Shown piece by piece: positions 11,301-22,517 of a stretch of DNA of 64,000 nt (positions are counted from its first letter, which is position 1; every line of letters begins with the position of its first letter). The notes beneath the pieces are model-generated. The model made no database searches. It saw only the letters and a program-made list of their open reading frames with translations, and had not been told where the DNA came from. The position numbers and the translations under genes are program-made. The stretch is from Roridomyces roridus. Taxonomy: Eukaryota > Basidiomycota > Agaricomycetes > Agaricales > Mycenaceae. The DNA lies in contig JARKIF010000004.1 in assembly GCA_029378245.1 (NCBI GenBank), positions 2,728,001 through 2,792,000 of the forward strand. Direction: 5' to 3'.

Positions 11301-11868
11301 CACAGTAGAAGACGCCCTAACCTTCCTCGCCCACCCACAATCCGTACAACTCACACGCCCCAGCGGCGCCCCTGCGCTCGACGCCTCGCAGCAGGTCCTG
11401 ATAGACACGCTGCCCCCCGTGCTTATATTGCATATGAAGCGGTTTTGTTATGATACGAATGTTGGGGGGGTTGTCAAGGTTGGGAAGAGGGTTGAGTTTG
11501 GGGAGGAGTTGGTTATTGGGAAGGGTGCGTTTTTCTTTTGACATGCGAGTATGGATCATTGACATTGGTTCCAGAGGTGCTTGCGGGGAGTGGGAGGAAG
11601 GGGGTTAGGTATAAGTTGTTTGCTGGTGCGTCTCCCTTCCCTCCCTTCCTCACCCTTTCCTTCTAACGCGACGACGGCAGTGATATACCACCACGGCATA
11701 TCCGCAGGCGGGGGGCATTATACGCTTGACGTCTTGCACCCTGCGCGTGGGTGGGTGAGGATTGATGATGAGTTGGTGTCGGATGTGAGGGCTGAGGATG
11801 TGTTTGGGTCGGGTGCGGGTGGGGGGGAGAGGTGTGCGTATTTGTTGTTTTATAGACGGGTTAGGTAG
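8399..11868 (+). CDS. Ubiquitin-specific protease, USP10/Ubp3 type
   Basis: A cysteine protease of the USP family that removes ubiquitin from proteins. USP10/Ubp3 relatives act in trafficking, stress granules and ribophagy (family knowledge). Six exons fit by eye: 8399-10309, 10430-10669, 10910-11035, 11287-11524, 11575-11625 and 11681-11868. The first about 500 residues are low-complexity, rich in Pro, Ser, Ala and Gln. The Cys box reads GLINTGNMCFANAVLQALVY, with the nucleophile Cys in NMCFAN. QQEDAEEFLGFYLD follows, then LILHMKRFCYD. The His box is YHHGISAGGGHYTLDVLH and the acidic residue lies in WVRIDDELVSDV. The start chosen is MANHYQGG, preceded by an A at -3. All catalytic boxes are present, so it looks functional. 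Earlier in-frame Met residues lie in the repeat region and are unlikely starts. Confidence 0.88.
11036..11286 (+). repeat. CT-rich minisatellite in a USP intron
   Basis: The third intron of the USP gene is built largely of repeated 'cctctcctctcctcctctt'-type blocks of about 25-26 bp, at least six in a row. It gives a strong pyrimidine/purine strand bias. The donor (gtgggt) and acceptor (ccccag) remain intact. Confidence 0.75.
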
Positions 11869-11929
11869 GTGTTATGAGATTATGATCCAGATGAGGAAGT
11901 TTTGCTTTGGCGTTTAGTCGCTCGCACGC

Positions 11930-12190
11930 ACACTTGAGAGATTTGGGTGAACTTTTCGTACCGAGACCGGAACCTCGAGCAGTTTGTCCGTGAGTAGTTC
12001 TGCGGAGCAAAAGATGTTTTGAACAGTTACCCGTTCCCGAGTCGAACGGGATTTGCGTGCTAGGGGCAAGCTGGGGTGGAGGGTGTGGCATCGGGAGGCA
12101 GGTCGCCTCAGTAATTCAGAGTTGAGCTGAAGGAAATATTGTCGGCGAACAAAACGGTGGATTTACACAGAGGAGATATGAAAGTCTCAA
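11930..12190 (-). repeat. Isolated tRNA-like motif downstream of the USP gene
   Basis: The minus strand has GTTCGACTC at 12039-12047 inside a perfect 7-bp stem (CCCGTTC opposite GAACGGG overlapping the motif). A TTTT run follows at about 12009-12012, in the same arrangement as the 1-8.2 kb array. 'gcaaaagatgttttga' beside it is shared with 5531. It looks like a dispersed single copy of the same repeat family. Nothing else is seen in this interval. Confidence 0.5.
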
Positions 12191-15100
12191 ACCAGGACTA
12201 CAACGTCCTTGGGCATGTACCCGTGGGGAACGAGGGCAGCGCGTGTGGTCGATGGTGGTGGACAGAAGACAAGAAGCGTTCGGCCGTGATTGACCGAACG
12301 CCGACAAAAACCCGATGTGCGATCTCGCAAAAGCTCCGAGCACAGCCTCATCGGCTCTCGCTTTCCACCACCACGTTGCCGGCTGCTGAACCCGCCACTC
12401 ATGATAAAACCTCATATGCATCCAAAAACACACCACCTGCGTAATCTGAAGCCAATCTGAAGCCAGGAATCTCTAAGTCATGCCGAACCCGTCGCCCACC
12501 ATCCTCGAAGACTGCCTCCACCTCTGCATCCTCCACCCCTCTCGCAGCCCTGTCTCCTCGAATGGACCGCAATCTTTGAGCGTAGCGACCTGTTCTGAAG
12601 GTGTTCGGCTATTCCCACCGACAGATGCAGGTATAATTGATTCTTCCAGCGGTGCCAGTCGTCAAGAATCCTGGCGGGATTTAAGCAAGATAATTATATT
12701 ATACAATAGCCCAGGGAATTTCTATCTTGAAAGCACCACTCTACAAGTCTAAATCCGATAATTCATGGCCTCCGGCTCCTTTCCTTGCATCGCCTCGTCA
12801 AGCAGATCGATCACATCCGCCGCACATCCAAAGGACAAGCTCCATCCCGACCCCCCATGTCCGTAACAATGGACAATCCGACTCGCCTCGGACGACTCCT
12901 CAGAACGCCTCAGCTCCCGCTCGACTCGGACATTCTTCGAGCGAGCTGGGCGGAGTCCCTGTGCGAGCGGATACGCGGGGTCCAACTTGGCGTTCTTCAA
13001 ACCGGGGAGGAACTCGTTTGCTCGTTGGCGCATGCGCTGGACGACGGGAGTATCGAGTGTCAGGTCCAGATCCCACTGGTTGTCCTGCGCGATGCCGCCG
13101 ATGAGGAGAATGTTGTCGGTGCGTGGCACGATGAAGATGATTTCGTTGTCCTCCGATACGTCTGCACTGATGGAGAGTGCTGCGTCGACCTTGGGGAAGG
13201 TCGTTCCATCGTTGACAACGCGCAAGAGGGCACCGCGGAGCGGTGAGCACGAGTCGTCGCCTGATAGAGAGCCCCCGTGGAGTCCGGTGGCATTGACGAT
13301 GGCGTCGGCGTGGAACTCGGTGCGGAGGTCATTCTCGATCGAGAGCAAATCGGTGTCGATGGTCCGTGTTGTCATCGTTGCTCCTTTGCTCAACACGAGG
13401 TTCGTCAACCAATGCATGGCCTGGTCCGTGTCGATCACGGGCACGGACAACTCGTAGCCGTCCATGATACCGCCCTCGTACTTCGGGTTCACGCCGCGCT
13501 CCTCGGCCAACTTCGCCCCTGCATGCCGGAACCCCTCTACACCACTCCCTGCAATCTCCGTCATCTTGTTGAGCAGTTTCTTGCACTTGGTGTTATCTTC
13601 CGAGAGTTGTTGGGGGAAGAAGAAGTTCGACTGGGTCATGCGAACTCCGGCCTCACGAGACAGGCCTGCATCGTCGGCAATCTGCTTCCACGCCCAGTAA
13701 GCCGTCATACACCAGTGCTTCGAGTACTCGAGCGAGACGGCATCGACGTGCGAACCGCACACTGCCGGCGGGAATTCCCACAGCGCACCGGCGATCTGAG
13801 AGGTGAGTCGGTCGCCGTGGCTTTGGCCTACGTTGGCCCATCCTTTGGAGATGACGGTGACTTTGTAGCCCTTGTCGAGCAAGGCCCATGCGGTCACGAG
13901 ACCGATGACGCCCGCGCCGACGATGAGGATGTGGGGTGAGTCTGCCTGCTGTTGGACGAGGCGCTGAGGGTGTGGGGTGATGTTCTCGTTCATGGCGAGT
14001 TTGTGGTTGGTGTTGTAGCGCTCGGCAGGGGTGCGAGATGGTGATTCCTCGTTCTGGGCTGCCTCCCTCTCCGTCTGGTAGAGATGGCTTGATACCGAGT
14101 GTTCGTCTGAAAGAAATCTTGTCAAAGGGATGAAGGGAGTCAAGCTGGTGACCTACTGATGAAAGACATGTTGAATTCCGAGGAAGAGGAGGAAGAAGTT
14201 GGTCTAGTAGAGTAGTCAAGTGAAAGGATGTAGGATGTCTGGAGTATTCAGTTCGAACGACCCTAGGTTATATACTTCATAATCCTCCGTTGTACTCCGC
14301 TCTCATGGACGATCACCAGCACCGAACAGTGTGCTATTTTCACCCAAGTAAGACGTGAACTAAAATCGGGTCCATCCAGTCTCCGGATGATGTCCGCGGG
14401 CAGCGGTTGTCTGAGATTCAAATCGTCGACCTCATGCCACCACCTCTGATTTTCCATGCCAACTGTGAACGGAGGGCTAGATAATAACAGGCTCCTTTTC
14501 TCTGCTCGCACTTCTAAGTTGTTGGAAAGATACTTCTGATACCAGGCGTCCATTCTTTTCGCTGAAATGTGAGACGCCCGGGGATGCACGGTCACTTAAG
14601 GTGGATCGGTCGAGACCTCAAGGCCCCATCTACTTGGGACGGGTGTCCGCAGACGGAACGTTGCTCGCACAAATGGGGAGTCTGTCATGACATGAATGCC
14701 ATCGTACGATTGAAATTTGAAGGTTTCGAAAGCGCGTATGTACAATCCTCACAAATGAATATTAGCTTCCCCGATCTTGTAGAAAATACGCGCAGGCGAC
14801 ATAAACAATGCATGGGGATAATTGAAACTCAGGCACATGGCGAACTCACCGCCAAGACGAATAAATGGCTACTCTGTGCTCCCTCCACACAGGGACTCGG
14901 AGGACTGTCTTGGCCGTCTGGTGGTTGCTCGAGGCCTCGAGTTGACGGTGGCTTAGGCATAGCATTGAGGCGCTCCTGATCCTATTAATTTCGACTGACC
15001 AGCCGCTCGCGGAAGGACCTAATGGCACCCTCTCCTGCACGAGCTGTCCACACGGGCAAGCAAAAAAAGACTTCCGAGTCCCGAACAAAATTTAAAAATC

Positions 15101-15866
15101 TGATATACTGTGTCTCACAGCGGGAAGTGGGGCCAAATGCCAACGCTCTGCCACCGAGATTCACACGATTGATGAATGGAATCCAAGTACATCACTGACC
15201 CGGCTGTGATTGTGCCCAGCCCGGATCAAGGCAATCATCATGGACAGTGATGCGAGTCCGTCTGCATGATCCGCCAAGTATTTGCGAGCTGCTCAAGGCT
15301 TGAGAAGGGTCAAGTACTCGTTGGAACCCACTCTAGTAACTCGGGGTTTCTAACTTTGTCCGCGTCCAGGCCTGCCAGTGCCAGTCAAGATTCCAACCTG
15401 CCTAAATACAGCGGCTCAGCAGGTACAGATTAGCATCAAACTCGTGGACAAGGGGACCTCTATGCAACATGAACGAAGTTGCCCCTGGTCATGAGAGCCA
15501 GGCCGAGATGCGGTAAGTCTCAGTGGTGAAAACAGAGGTGCGGGTGCGATGGTGCTTGCAACACTGAGCAGAATTGTGTCAGTGGGCTTAGCCGTGAAAC
15601 CCGGACCCAGTACTCAGCACCGATTGATTGGGCTCCCATCCGCCGATCCGTCCATCCCCTACTCTGGACTTGGAAAGCGACTGGTTCCGCGGACTGTGGG
15701 CATTGATAACAATTCTTGAAATAACGCAGTCTGGACTGGAGTACGGAGGAGAGCCAGCGTTGTCCGTCGTCAGTGTCGTACATGGATCCGCTTCGAGTTT
15801 CGAGTTCCGCATCCCAACGGCGACGAAATTCGCGGAAGAAGCACCATAAAGTCGTGAGATGCTGAA
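12190..15866. repeat. Segmental duplication, copy A
   Basis: This 3.6-3.7 kb segment matches 55580-59140 in the same orientation. The match covers the oxidase gene at high identity, both flanks at lower identity, and several unrelated-looking intergenic blocks. Examples are 'ccgagcacagcctcatcg', 'cggatgatgtccgcg', the 'cttccgagtcccgaac' block and the final 'gaagcaccataaag'. Copies differ by many small indels outside the gene, so the event is not very recent. Left and right limits are approximate. Confidence 0.8.
12752..14169 (-). CDS. D-amino-acid-oxidase-like FAD flavoenzyme, copy A
   Basis: The family oxidises D-amino acids, or related substrates, to keto acids with release of ammonia and hydrogen peroxide, usually in peroxisomes. 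Two exons fit: a 13-base first exon (14169-14157, MSFI), a gtaggt..ttcag intron, then 14106-12752, about 455 residues. The FAD-binding motif HILIVGAGVIGLVTAWALL lies near residue 65. The C-terminal DAO signature reads GHGGSGWSLSFGCAADVIDL. An N-terminal extension of about 60 residues, rich in Ser, Glu and Gln, precedes the FAD fold. The protein ends in NYRI, with no SKL-type peroxisomal signal. The frame is intact. A close paralogue lies at 56023-57439. Substrate cannot be told from the sequence, and other DAO-superfamily roles are possible. Confidence 0.8.
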
Positions 15867-16535
15867 TTCAGAACTGAATAAGGTTTGTGGAATGCTGAAT
15901 TTGGAAGTTCAACAACCGGGGAAAGATGCTTGCCTAGGAATCCGGAGCCTGGTTGAACATTGCAGCTTGAACGGTGGGTTTACTTACAGATACCACGATG
16001 TGAGTATAAACAAACCCGCTGTATCGTGGAGAATATATCGGCTGTCGGGGCTCAAACCTGCGGATCAATGATTCGACCGGCAGTGCCACGTCATTACATC
16101 TCCTGCTTCTGCCCATCATTGACATCTACACTCCATTATCTCTCTCATGCAGCTTCCATACAACTCTGAACTTGATCCTGGAGGCTTCTATACGATACCA
16201 ATTGCGCGTTTACGTCTCCCCATCGGCGCGCTTTCCTTTCCTTGCAATATCCCGACCCGCACCCTCTCCTGACTCTTGGGCCTCAGTCGACACAACTCAT
16301 GCACCGCATTCAGCGGGATAACCAGCTCAACCAATTTCAACACATTCCTCCCCTAGATCTCAAGCACGTTGGCCATCGCATTTACAGCGGACCGAACACA
16401 TTTAGCAAGCCAATCATCTTGCTCTCGGCCTCGGCGAACGCTCCCGAGGATCGCCGTTTTACTCCCAAGCCCCCTTCTTCCTCTCAGGCTCCATACTTAT
16501 AAATTTCTCAGGGATTCTATCGCTCTCTCAAGACT
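14170..16535. other. Intergenic, mostly duplicated segment
   Basis: No gene is supported. Up to about 15866 the sequence is the flank of the segmental duplication and recurs at 57440-59140. From there to 16535 it is single-copy upstream sequence for the NmrA-like gene. It includes a TATA-like 'cttataaattt' at about 16495, some 40 bp before the start codon. Confidence 0.5.
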
Positions 16536-17619
16536 ATGATGCCCCCGTCCGCTCTTATCATCGGTGCCAGCGGTGCCCTCGGTCGACCGGTCGTCGAGGA
16601 ATTCAAGAACCAGCGCTCGAGGTTCGAGAGAGTCGCTGTTTTGACGGATCCGACGAGGGTGCACAAGTTTGACGATATCAAGAAGGATGGGATTGAGGTC
16701 GTCGTTGGGTCGTTCCTCGATTTCAAATGTTATCAAGGTGTGCCTCACTTATTCTATCGAAGTATCTGTGATGCTTACAATGACGAGGCTTTGACGTCGT
16801 CCTCTCGCTCGTCGGTAACGCTCTCATGCGTCTTCAGCCTGGGATGATCGAAGCCGCCGTCGCTGGCGGTGTTCAGCACTTCTACCCCTCCGAATTCGGG
16901 ACAGACATCACCCAGTCGGCGGGCGTTCGGCAATTCAGATACTTTCGCGACAAGGTTGTGACGAGGGACCATCTGGCTGCCACGGCGCGCGCGCAGGCAG
17001 GGTTTCGGTACACGCTCATGCTGGTGGGGCAGTTCTCCGAGTGGGCGTATGGGTCATTTAGTGGTGTTGATACGGAGAAGCATGTGGTTGAAGCGTATGG
17101 GTATCCGGAGGCGCAGACGGATGTTACAGCGATTGCAGAGTGCGTTTCTGAGCTTCTTCCGTTCCTTTCTTGTGGAATTAATTACTGGCGGGATATACAT
17201 AGCATCGCGCGCTACACTGTCGACTCTATATTCCTCCCCTTCCCCGAACACCAATCTTGCCGCGAGATTCGCGTGCGGGGCGACCACCTCACTTGGACAC
17301 AGCTCATCGCGCTCCTCGAGGAGATACAGGGCGTGAAATACAAGGTGACGTTCCTCGATCCTAAAGTTGCCGCGGAGAAACAGGAGGAGGCGAGGTTGCG
17401 GGGAGATGAGGAAGAGGAGTTGAAGTGGGCGGGACGCGTTCTGGGGCCGTCGGGGATGGTGCAAGTTCCGGAGCCGTTGGATAATCACAAGTTTGGGTTT
17501 GTGCCAAAGACAGCGAGAGAGGTTATGCAGACGATGTTTACCCAGGGTAAGTCGAATGCGTTCTTAGATCTTATTTGTGGTTCGATTTCATTCATGCATT
17601 CGCCCTTTCAACAGGATGA
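16536..17619 (+). CDS. NmrA-like NAD(P)-binding protein
   Basis: An atypical short-chain dehydrogenase-like protein of the NmrA/isoflavone-reductase group. The group binds NAD(P) and acts either as a reductase or as a redox sensor. The Rossmann motif is near the start: ALIIGASGALGRPVVEEF. The conserved HFYPSEFG segment follows the first intron. Exons fit at 16536-16737, 16788-17139 and 17203-17546, with the stop at 17617-17619 just inside a fourth exon, about 300 residues. All junctions are GT-AG and keep frame. There is no neighbour that fixes its substrate. A twin ATG (16536 and 16539) leaves the exact start open by one codon. Confidence 0.8.
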
Positions 17620-17739
17620 AGTGAGGGATAAAAAAAGAGTTGAACTCACGCCATGGCTAGCAGTCTACACTGGAATCGAACCAAGTCCAGACGTTCAAGC
17701 CAGCATTTCAAATAAAGTATGAGCAGATCTTAAGAGATG

Positions 17740-18005
17740 AGTGATTTTACCGTCACAGGAACTGAAGTTCGATCATCACTTAAGTTTCTGGTGATAGTGC
17801 TATATACACACTACCCATCATAATTGGGGAGGGTCAGTTTGGAACTTAAGTTCGATGCCGCTACTCGAGTTCTCGAACTGAAGTTCTGAGAGCTTAAGTT
17901 ATCAGCCCGGATCCAATTCACACCTAAAAGAGACGAGAAATCACACTCAAGTTGTGAACTCAAGTTCGAAGCCACCGACTCAAGTTCTCGAACCGAATCT
18001 GAGAT
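17740..18005. repeat. Cluster of AAGTTCGA-type words
   Basis: Two imperfect direct repeats of about 55 bp begin near 17847 and 17957. Both read 'gaactNaagttcgaNgccNc', then 'ctcNagttctcgaac'. Shorter copies lie at about 17759 and 17880. Many are palindromic ('gaacttaagttc'). They abut the inverted-repeat element that starts at 18006. A protein-binding array or a decayed element end are both possible. Confidence 0.45.
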
Positions 18006-19078
18006 CTTACAGCTAAATGCGGAACATAAGGCGCGGCTCGATTTTTGTCAAATTTCGTGACATTTCGATCACTTTCAGTAATTACGCTGTTGCGGGCTCG
18101 TTTCTTTTCCGATTGTCTTCGGATATGAACCAATCGATTCCCACCGTCCTTTTACAGTGCCTAGGGTACTTGAATGAATTGGTTTCGTATGAATATGAAC
18201 CCCAGAGAAGCAAATGATTAATTTCAACTATTGACACACCAGCAGTTGAGGGGAATGTACTGGGGTCCCAATATTTGACCTGGGCACTCTCCTACATCTG
18301 ATACAGTGCGCCATGGCCGAAAATTGTGTCCAGATTCATGAGGAAAAAGTAGGTGTATCAATATCTTTTGCCATCACTGTTCAGTTGTATCTCAGCTCGT
18401 GGCGGGCTAATTTTCTCAAACCACCCATGTGGTGCCACTCATAGACATCCCGTACCATCATCCCGTCTCATCCGAGGGCCATTTACGCAACGGAAAATGA
18501 GCAGAACGCTGCCCGACAGACGCTCGGAATGCGTGACACAAGTGTGACAAGCACAATCATTCGAGTGGTTGTGCTGCACTCTGCATTGAATCAACAGATT
18601 CCGGTGCCTCCGGGTAGCCCGGAACTTTGAGATGTGACCCTGAACTGTAGTCAGACATGCTCAGAATATCTGCCGCGGAGTCTTGTGGCTAACAATATGG
18701 TCATGTTGTGATGCACCTCTGTTATGATAAATAGACACAGAACCGCGGCATACCTGGCTGCACAGACCACCCCACGCACTGTGTGGCACCTGTGAGAGAC
18801 TAATGGTTCAATATTTAGTGCACAAAAACATTCCAAAGGCAGTTAAAGTGTCAATGGTTGAAAAACATCGGATCCCTTATTTGACAGAATGATGCAATAA
18901 CACAAATGATTCTTGTAGCCTAAGCACTGTAAAACGACAGTGGGAATCGATTGGTCCATGTCCGAAGACACTCGGAAAAGAAACGAGCCCACAACAGCGT
19001 AATTACTGAAAGTGATCGAAATGTCACGAAATTTGACAAAAATCGAGCCGCGCCTTATGTTCCGCATTTAGCTGTAAG
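18006..19078. mobile_element. DNA element with long terminal inverted repeats
   Basis: The outer 165 bp or more at each end are inverted copies of each other. The left end reads CTTACAGCTAAATGCGGAAC and the right end GTTCCGCATTTAGCTGTAAG. A few substitutions separate the arms; further in, similarity is patchy. The 600-bp centre has no transposase. A non-autonomous TIR transposon of unknown superfamily is the best reading. No clear target duplication was found. Confidence 0.6.
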
Positions 19079-19930
19079 TTGTCAGATCAGTAATTGACGT
19101 TCTTGACTACTCGTCTTGGCTGGTTCCTTGTCTTCCCTTCTTATCAACATAGCAAGACGACGTTGACACCCTAATCCTCTGTGGTGCTCTTAGATTGTTC
19201 CTCTGGTCGACTCTCTTCAACTCCGGTTACAACCGGAGTTCCGGTACCTACCCCGGACTTTGCCTTTGGAATCGGATCTTAACATGTACAAATAAGCAAG
19301 GTCTAGACTTCTGACTCGGCCAATCTCCGAGCTGGCCACCGCTTAGAAACCACGCCGCGGCCAAGTCGCACGGCAGCTTGATTTCTGATCCTCCCTTGTC
19401 CTTTGCAGTCCTAGGACTCCTAAGGAGTCCTAACCCAGCCGCCGCTCCAAGGTCCATGGTAAGAGAGCGGGGCTGAGTGGGACTACAGCTGGATATGTGA
19501 TTAATTTTGCTTGGTCGGATTTATCAGGACATGTGACAGCAAGTTTGCCCATGTTTGTCCTCTGAGAAGCTTGTACATGTGTGTCCCTGCACGCTGGCAT
19601 CTTCTTTGCTTCTTACCACCACCTTTCCGAATTCTCTGCTTGCAGTGAGCTGCTCTCTTTGCTTTTTCATCCCGTCCGATGGGATAACGATCTGCAGATC
19701 AGTTTTATGATGTCCAATACCCACCGAGTCGGAAGAGTTCGGGATGTGCATATCCATGGTGTGTGAAATCTTGGTGAAATCTCACAGTGGATGACCTGTG
19801 GCTATAGGTGGCCTAGGAGGTCCAGGGGCAACAGGGGGTGAAATTGGGGGTACTGGTGGTGCTGGGGGCAGCCCAAATGTCAAAATGTATGCTTTTTTGA
19901 CAACCCCCTTGCCAAGTTGATTGATCCTTG
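19079..19930. other. Intergenic or 5' part of the NLR gene
   Basis: No confident exon. A G-rich stretch at 19800-19885 can be read as a Gly-rich linker (GGLGGPGATGGEIGGTGGAG) followed by a possible intron (gtatgc..cacag). This would place it just 5' of the NLR coding region. The N-terminal effector domain of the NLR was not recognised. Confidence 0.3.
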
Positions 19931-19935
19931 TATCA

Positions 19936-22517
19936 CAGTATCCAAGGGTTAATCACATTTTCTTCTGGCATAGCTTTTGTGGCTCATCCTTGGTGTAGAT
20001 CAGATGAAGATTTGTTCAAGTGGTTGGGAAACCCTCCCGATACCCAGGATAGACAGAATCAGGTACAAGCACTTCACCATGAAGATACTGGGACCTGGCT
20101 GCTTGAGCATGATCAGTTTATTCATTGGACAAAGACACCTGGCAGCTTGTGGATCCAGGGAATCTGTATGTTGGCCTGATTTTAATTCTCTTCATATCTG
20201 ACCAATTTCAGCTGGAACAGGGAAAAGTGTACTCAGGTATTTCATTTATCTCACTGCACTATCTCTGCTGACATGAACAGCTCAACCATCATCAACAACC
20301 TTGTCAAGAGTGGCAAAGAAGTTGCATATTTCTTTTTTGACTTCAGGAATGACAGACAAAGCCTAGACATCTTGTTGCGCTCCATTGTCTGGCAGCTCTC
20401 TGAGATGTCACCCACTCCACATGGGATTCTTTCAACATTCCATGAAACATTGGGAAAAGGAAAAATACAGCCACAGATTAAAGATCTCCAACAACTCCTT
20501 GATGGTTTGATTGGAGAACTAGGACAGACATACATTGTCCTGGATGGACTGGATGAATGCCACAAGAATGATCAGACAGGTCTTGTCGGATTTGTGAACA
20601 GACTTTTTAATGCTGCCACAAAAGGGCTGCATTTGCTGTTCACAAGTCAACCGCTCCAGGTATTCCAAACAGGGTTCCAAGACCTGCCTTCGATACAGCT
20701 ACAAGCATCATTCTTGGATGAAGACATAAGATCTTTTGTCCACAGCAAGCTTTCTGCAATGTCCAGTGATGTTGAACATGCCAAAACAGTCACCAAACAA
20801 ATTGTGAATCAAAGCAATGGAATGTAAGTCAGATTTCTGTAAATCCTCAGTCTACACTAAGTACACCCGTAGGTTCCGGATGGCAGCTTGTTTCATTATT
20901 GAGCTAGGGCATTGTCTTTGGGAGGACGAATGGGATGAGGTCCTTGCAGTTCTGCCAGGGGATCTGTTCAGTATCTACGGCCGCTTCTTAAGCCGTGCAA
21001 AGGCAGAACCCAAACTGGCATCAGTTTTCATTCAGGCAATATTGCGGTGGCTCATGTTTTCAACAAGAGAGCTATCACCAGAGGAGCTTGCAGATGCTAT
21101 TGCTTTCTGCTTCGACTTGTCAAATTTTGACTTTTCCAACTTGGGTACATCAATCTATTACCCTGCCAGGCGCATGGGAAATTTCCGCCTGTTCAAGCTG
21201 CTTGATGGGCTCATTGTAATGAACACCCAGGAATCAAAGAATGTATCAATCAGTTTTGCGCACTCATCTGTGCGAGACTATGTCCTTTCCAAAGAGTTCC
21301 ATCAAGAGCACTCTATTTTTGATCTCAGAGAAAATATCTCGCAAAAGTTCATTGCCCAAACCTGTCTTCGTTATCTCCTTTTGTTTGCAGAAAATAATCA
21401 TATATTGGGGGGTAGTACCGGGTACCCATTTGCGGAATATGCAGCTGGAAACTGGTTCACTCACTTGCAACACTGTGATGGCACAGACCAGGAGGAGCTA
21501 CTTCCGTCAACAATGCATCTGCTGGATGATAAGAGTAACCAGTACATAACATTGTGTGATTTGCGGGAGTACATAACAGCGGGTGATTTACAGGAAGAGC
21601 CAGCTGTACCAGCTATCTGTATGTGTGCAAGAATGGGTTTTCAAAGAGGGGTGTTGTCTTTGCTCATAGAACTTGGGGCAGCAGCTCATGCTGCTGACAA
21701 GAATGGCTGGACTCCGCCGCACTACGCCTCCTCAATTGACCACCTTGGCATTGCAATGCTGCTCATAGAACATGGGGCAGCAGCCAATGCTGCTGACAAG
21801 GATGGCCGGACTCCGCTACACCGTGCCTCTTCAAATGGGCACCTTGACATTGCAATGCTGCTCATAGAACATGGGGCAGCAGTCAATGCTGCTGAGAAGG
21901 ATGGCTGGACTCCGCTGCACAGTGCCTCCTCAGATGGTCACCTTGACCTTGCAAAGCTGCTCATGGAACATGGGGCAGCAGTCGATGCTGCTGACCAGCA
22001 TGGCTGCACTGCACTGCACCATGCCTCCTCAAATGGCCACCTTGACATTGAAAAGCTGCTCACAGATCATGGGGCAGCAGTGGATGCTGCTGACAAGGAT
22101 GGCCACACTCCGCTGCACGGTGCCTCTTCATATGGCCACCTTGACCTCGCAAAGCTGCTGACAGAGCATAGGGCAGCAGTTGATGCTGTTGAGAAGGATG
22201 GCTGGACTCCGTTGCACGGTGCCTCCTCATATGGCCACCTTGACATTGCAATGCTGCTCATAGAACATGGGGCAGCAGCGGATGCGGCTGAGAAGGATGG
22301 CCGGACTCCCCTCCACCATGCCTCCTCAGATGGCCACCTTGGCATCACAAAGCTGCTTACAACACATGGGGCACCAATCAATGCTGCTGACCAATATGAC
22401 GAGACTCCGCTGCACCGTGCTTCCTCAGCTGGCCACCTTGACATCACAAAACTGCTCCTAGAACATGGGGCAACAGCTGATGCTGCTGACCAGGATGGCT
22501 GCACTCCGCTGCACTGA
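19936..22517 (+). CDS. NACHT-ankyrin NLR protein, truncated by insertion
   Basis: A fungal NOD-like receptor: a STAND NTPase that senses a ligand through its repeats and is linked to allorecognition and defence. Exons fit at about 19936-20165, 20212-20236, 20281-20823 and 20873-22514. The Walker A lysine region, GISAGTGKSVL, is assembled across two introns. Walker B reads YIVLDGLDECHK. A winged-helix part (TRELSPEELADAIAF) and a SFAHSSVRDYVL segment follow. From about 21630 come nine 33-residue ankyrin repeats of type HASSNGHLDIAKLLIEHGAA. The frame stops at 22515-22517 because an LTR-like element inserted there and its first three bases are TGA. Three more repeats in frame continue beyond the insertion at 23941-24216. 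The N-terminal effector domain is not identified. Confidence 0.8.

Noticed and set aside
12785..13246. Plus-strand frames opposite the oxidase (also 13277-13939 and 56794-57312)
   Set aside because: They mirror the conserved minus-strand gene, and the flavoenzyme motifs are on the minus strand.
17740..18005. CRISPR array
   Set aside because: Repeats are imperfect and palindromic with no regular spacers, and the genome is eukaryotic.
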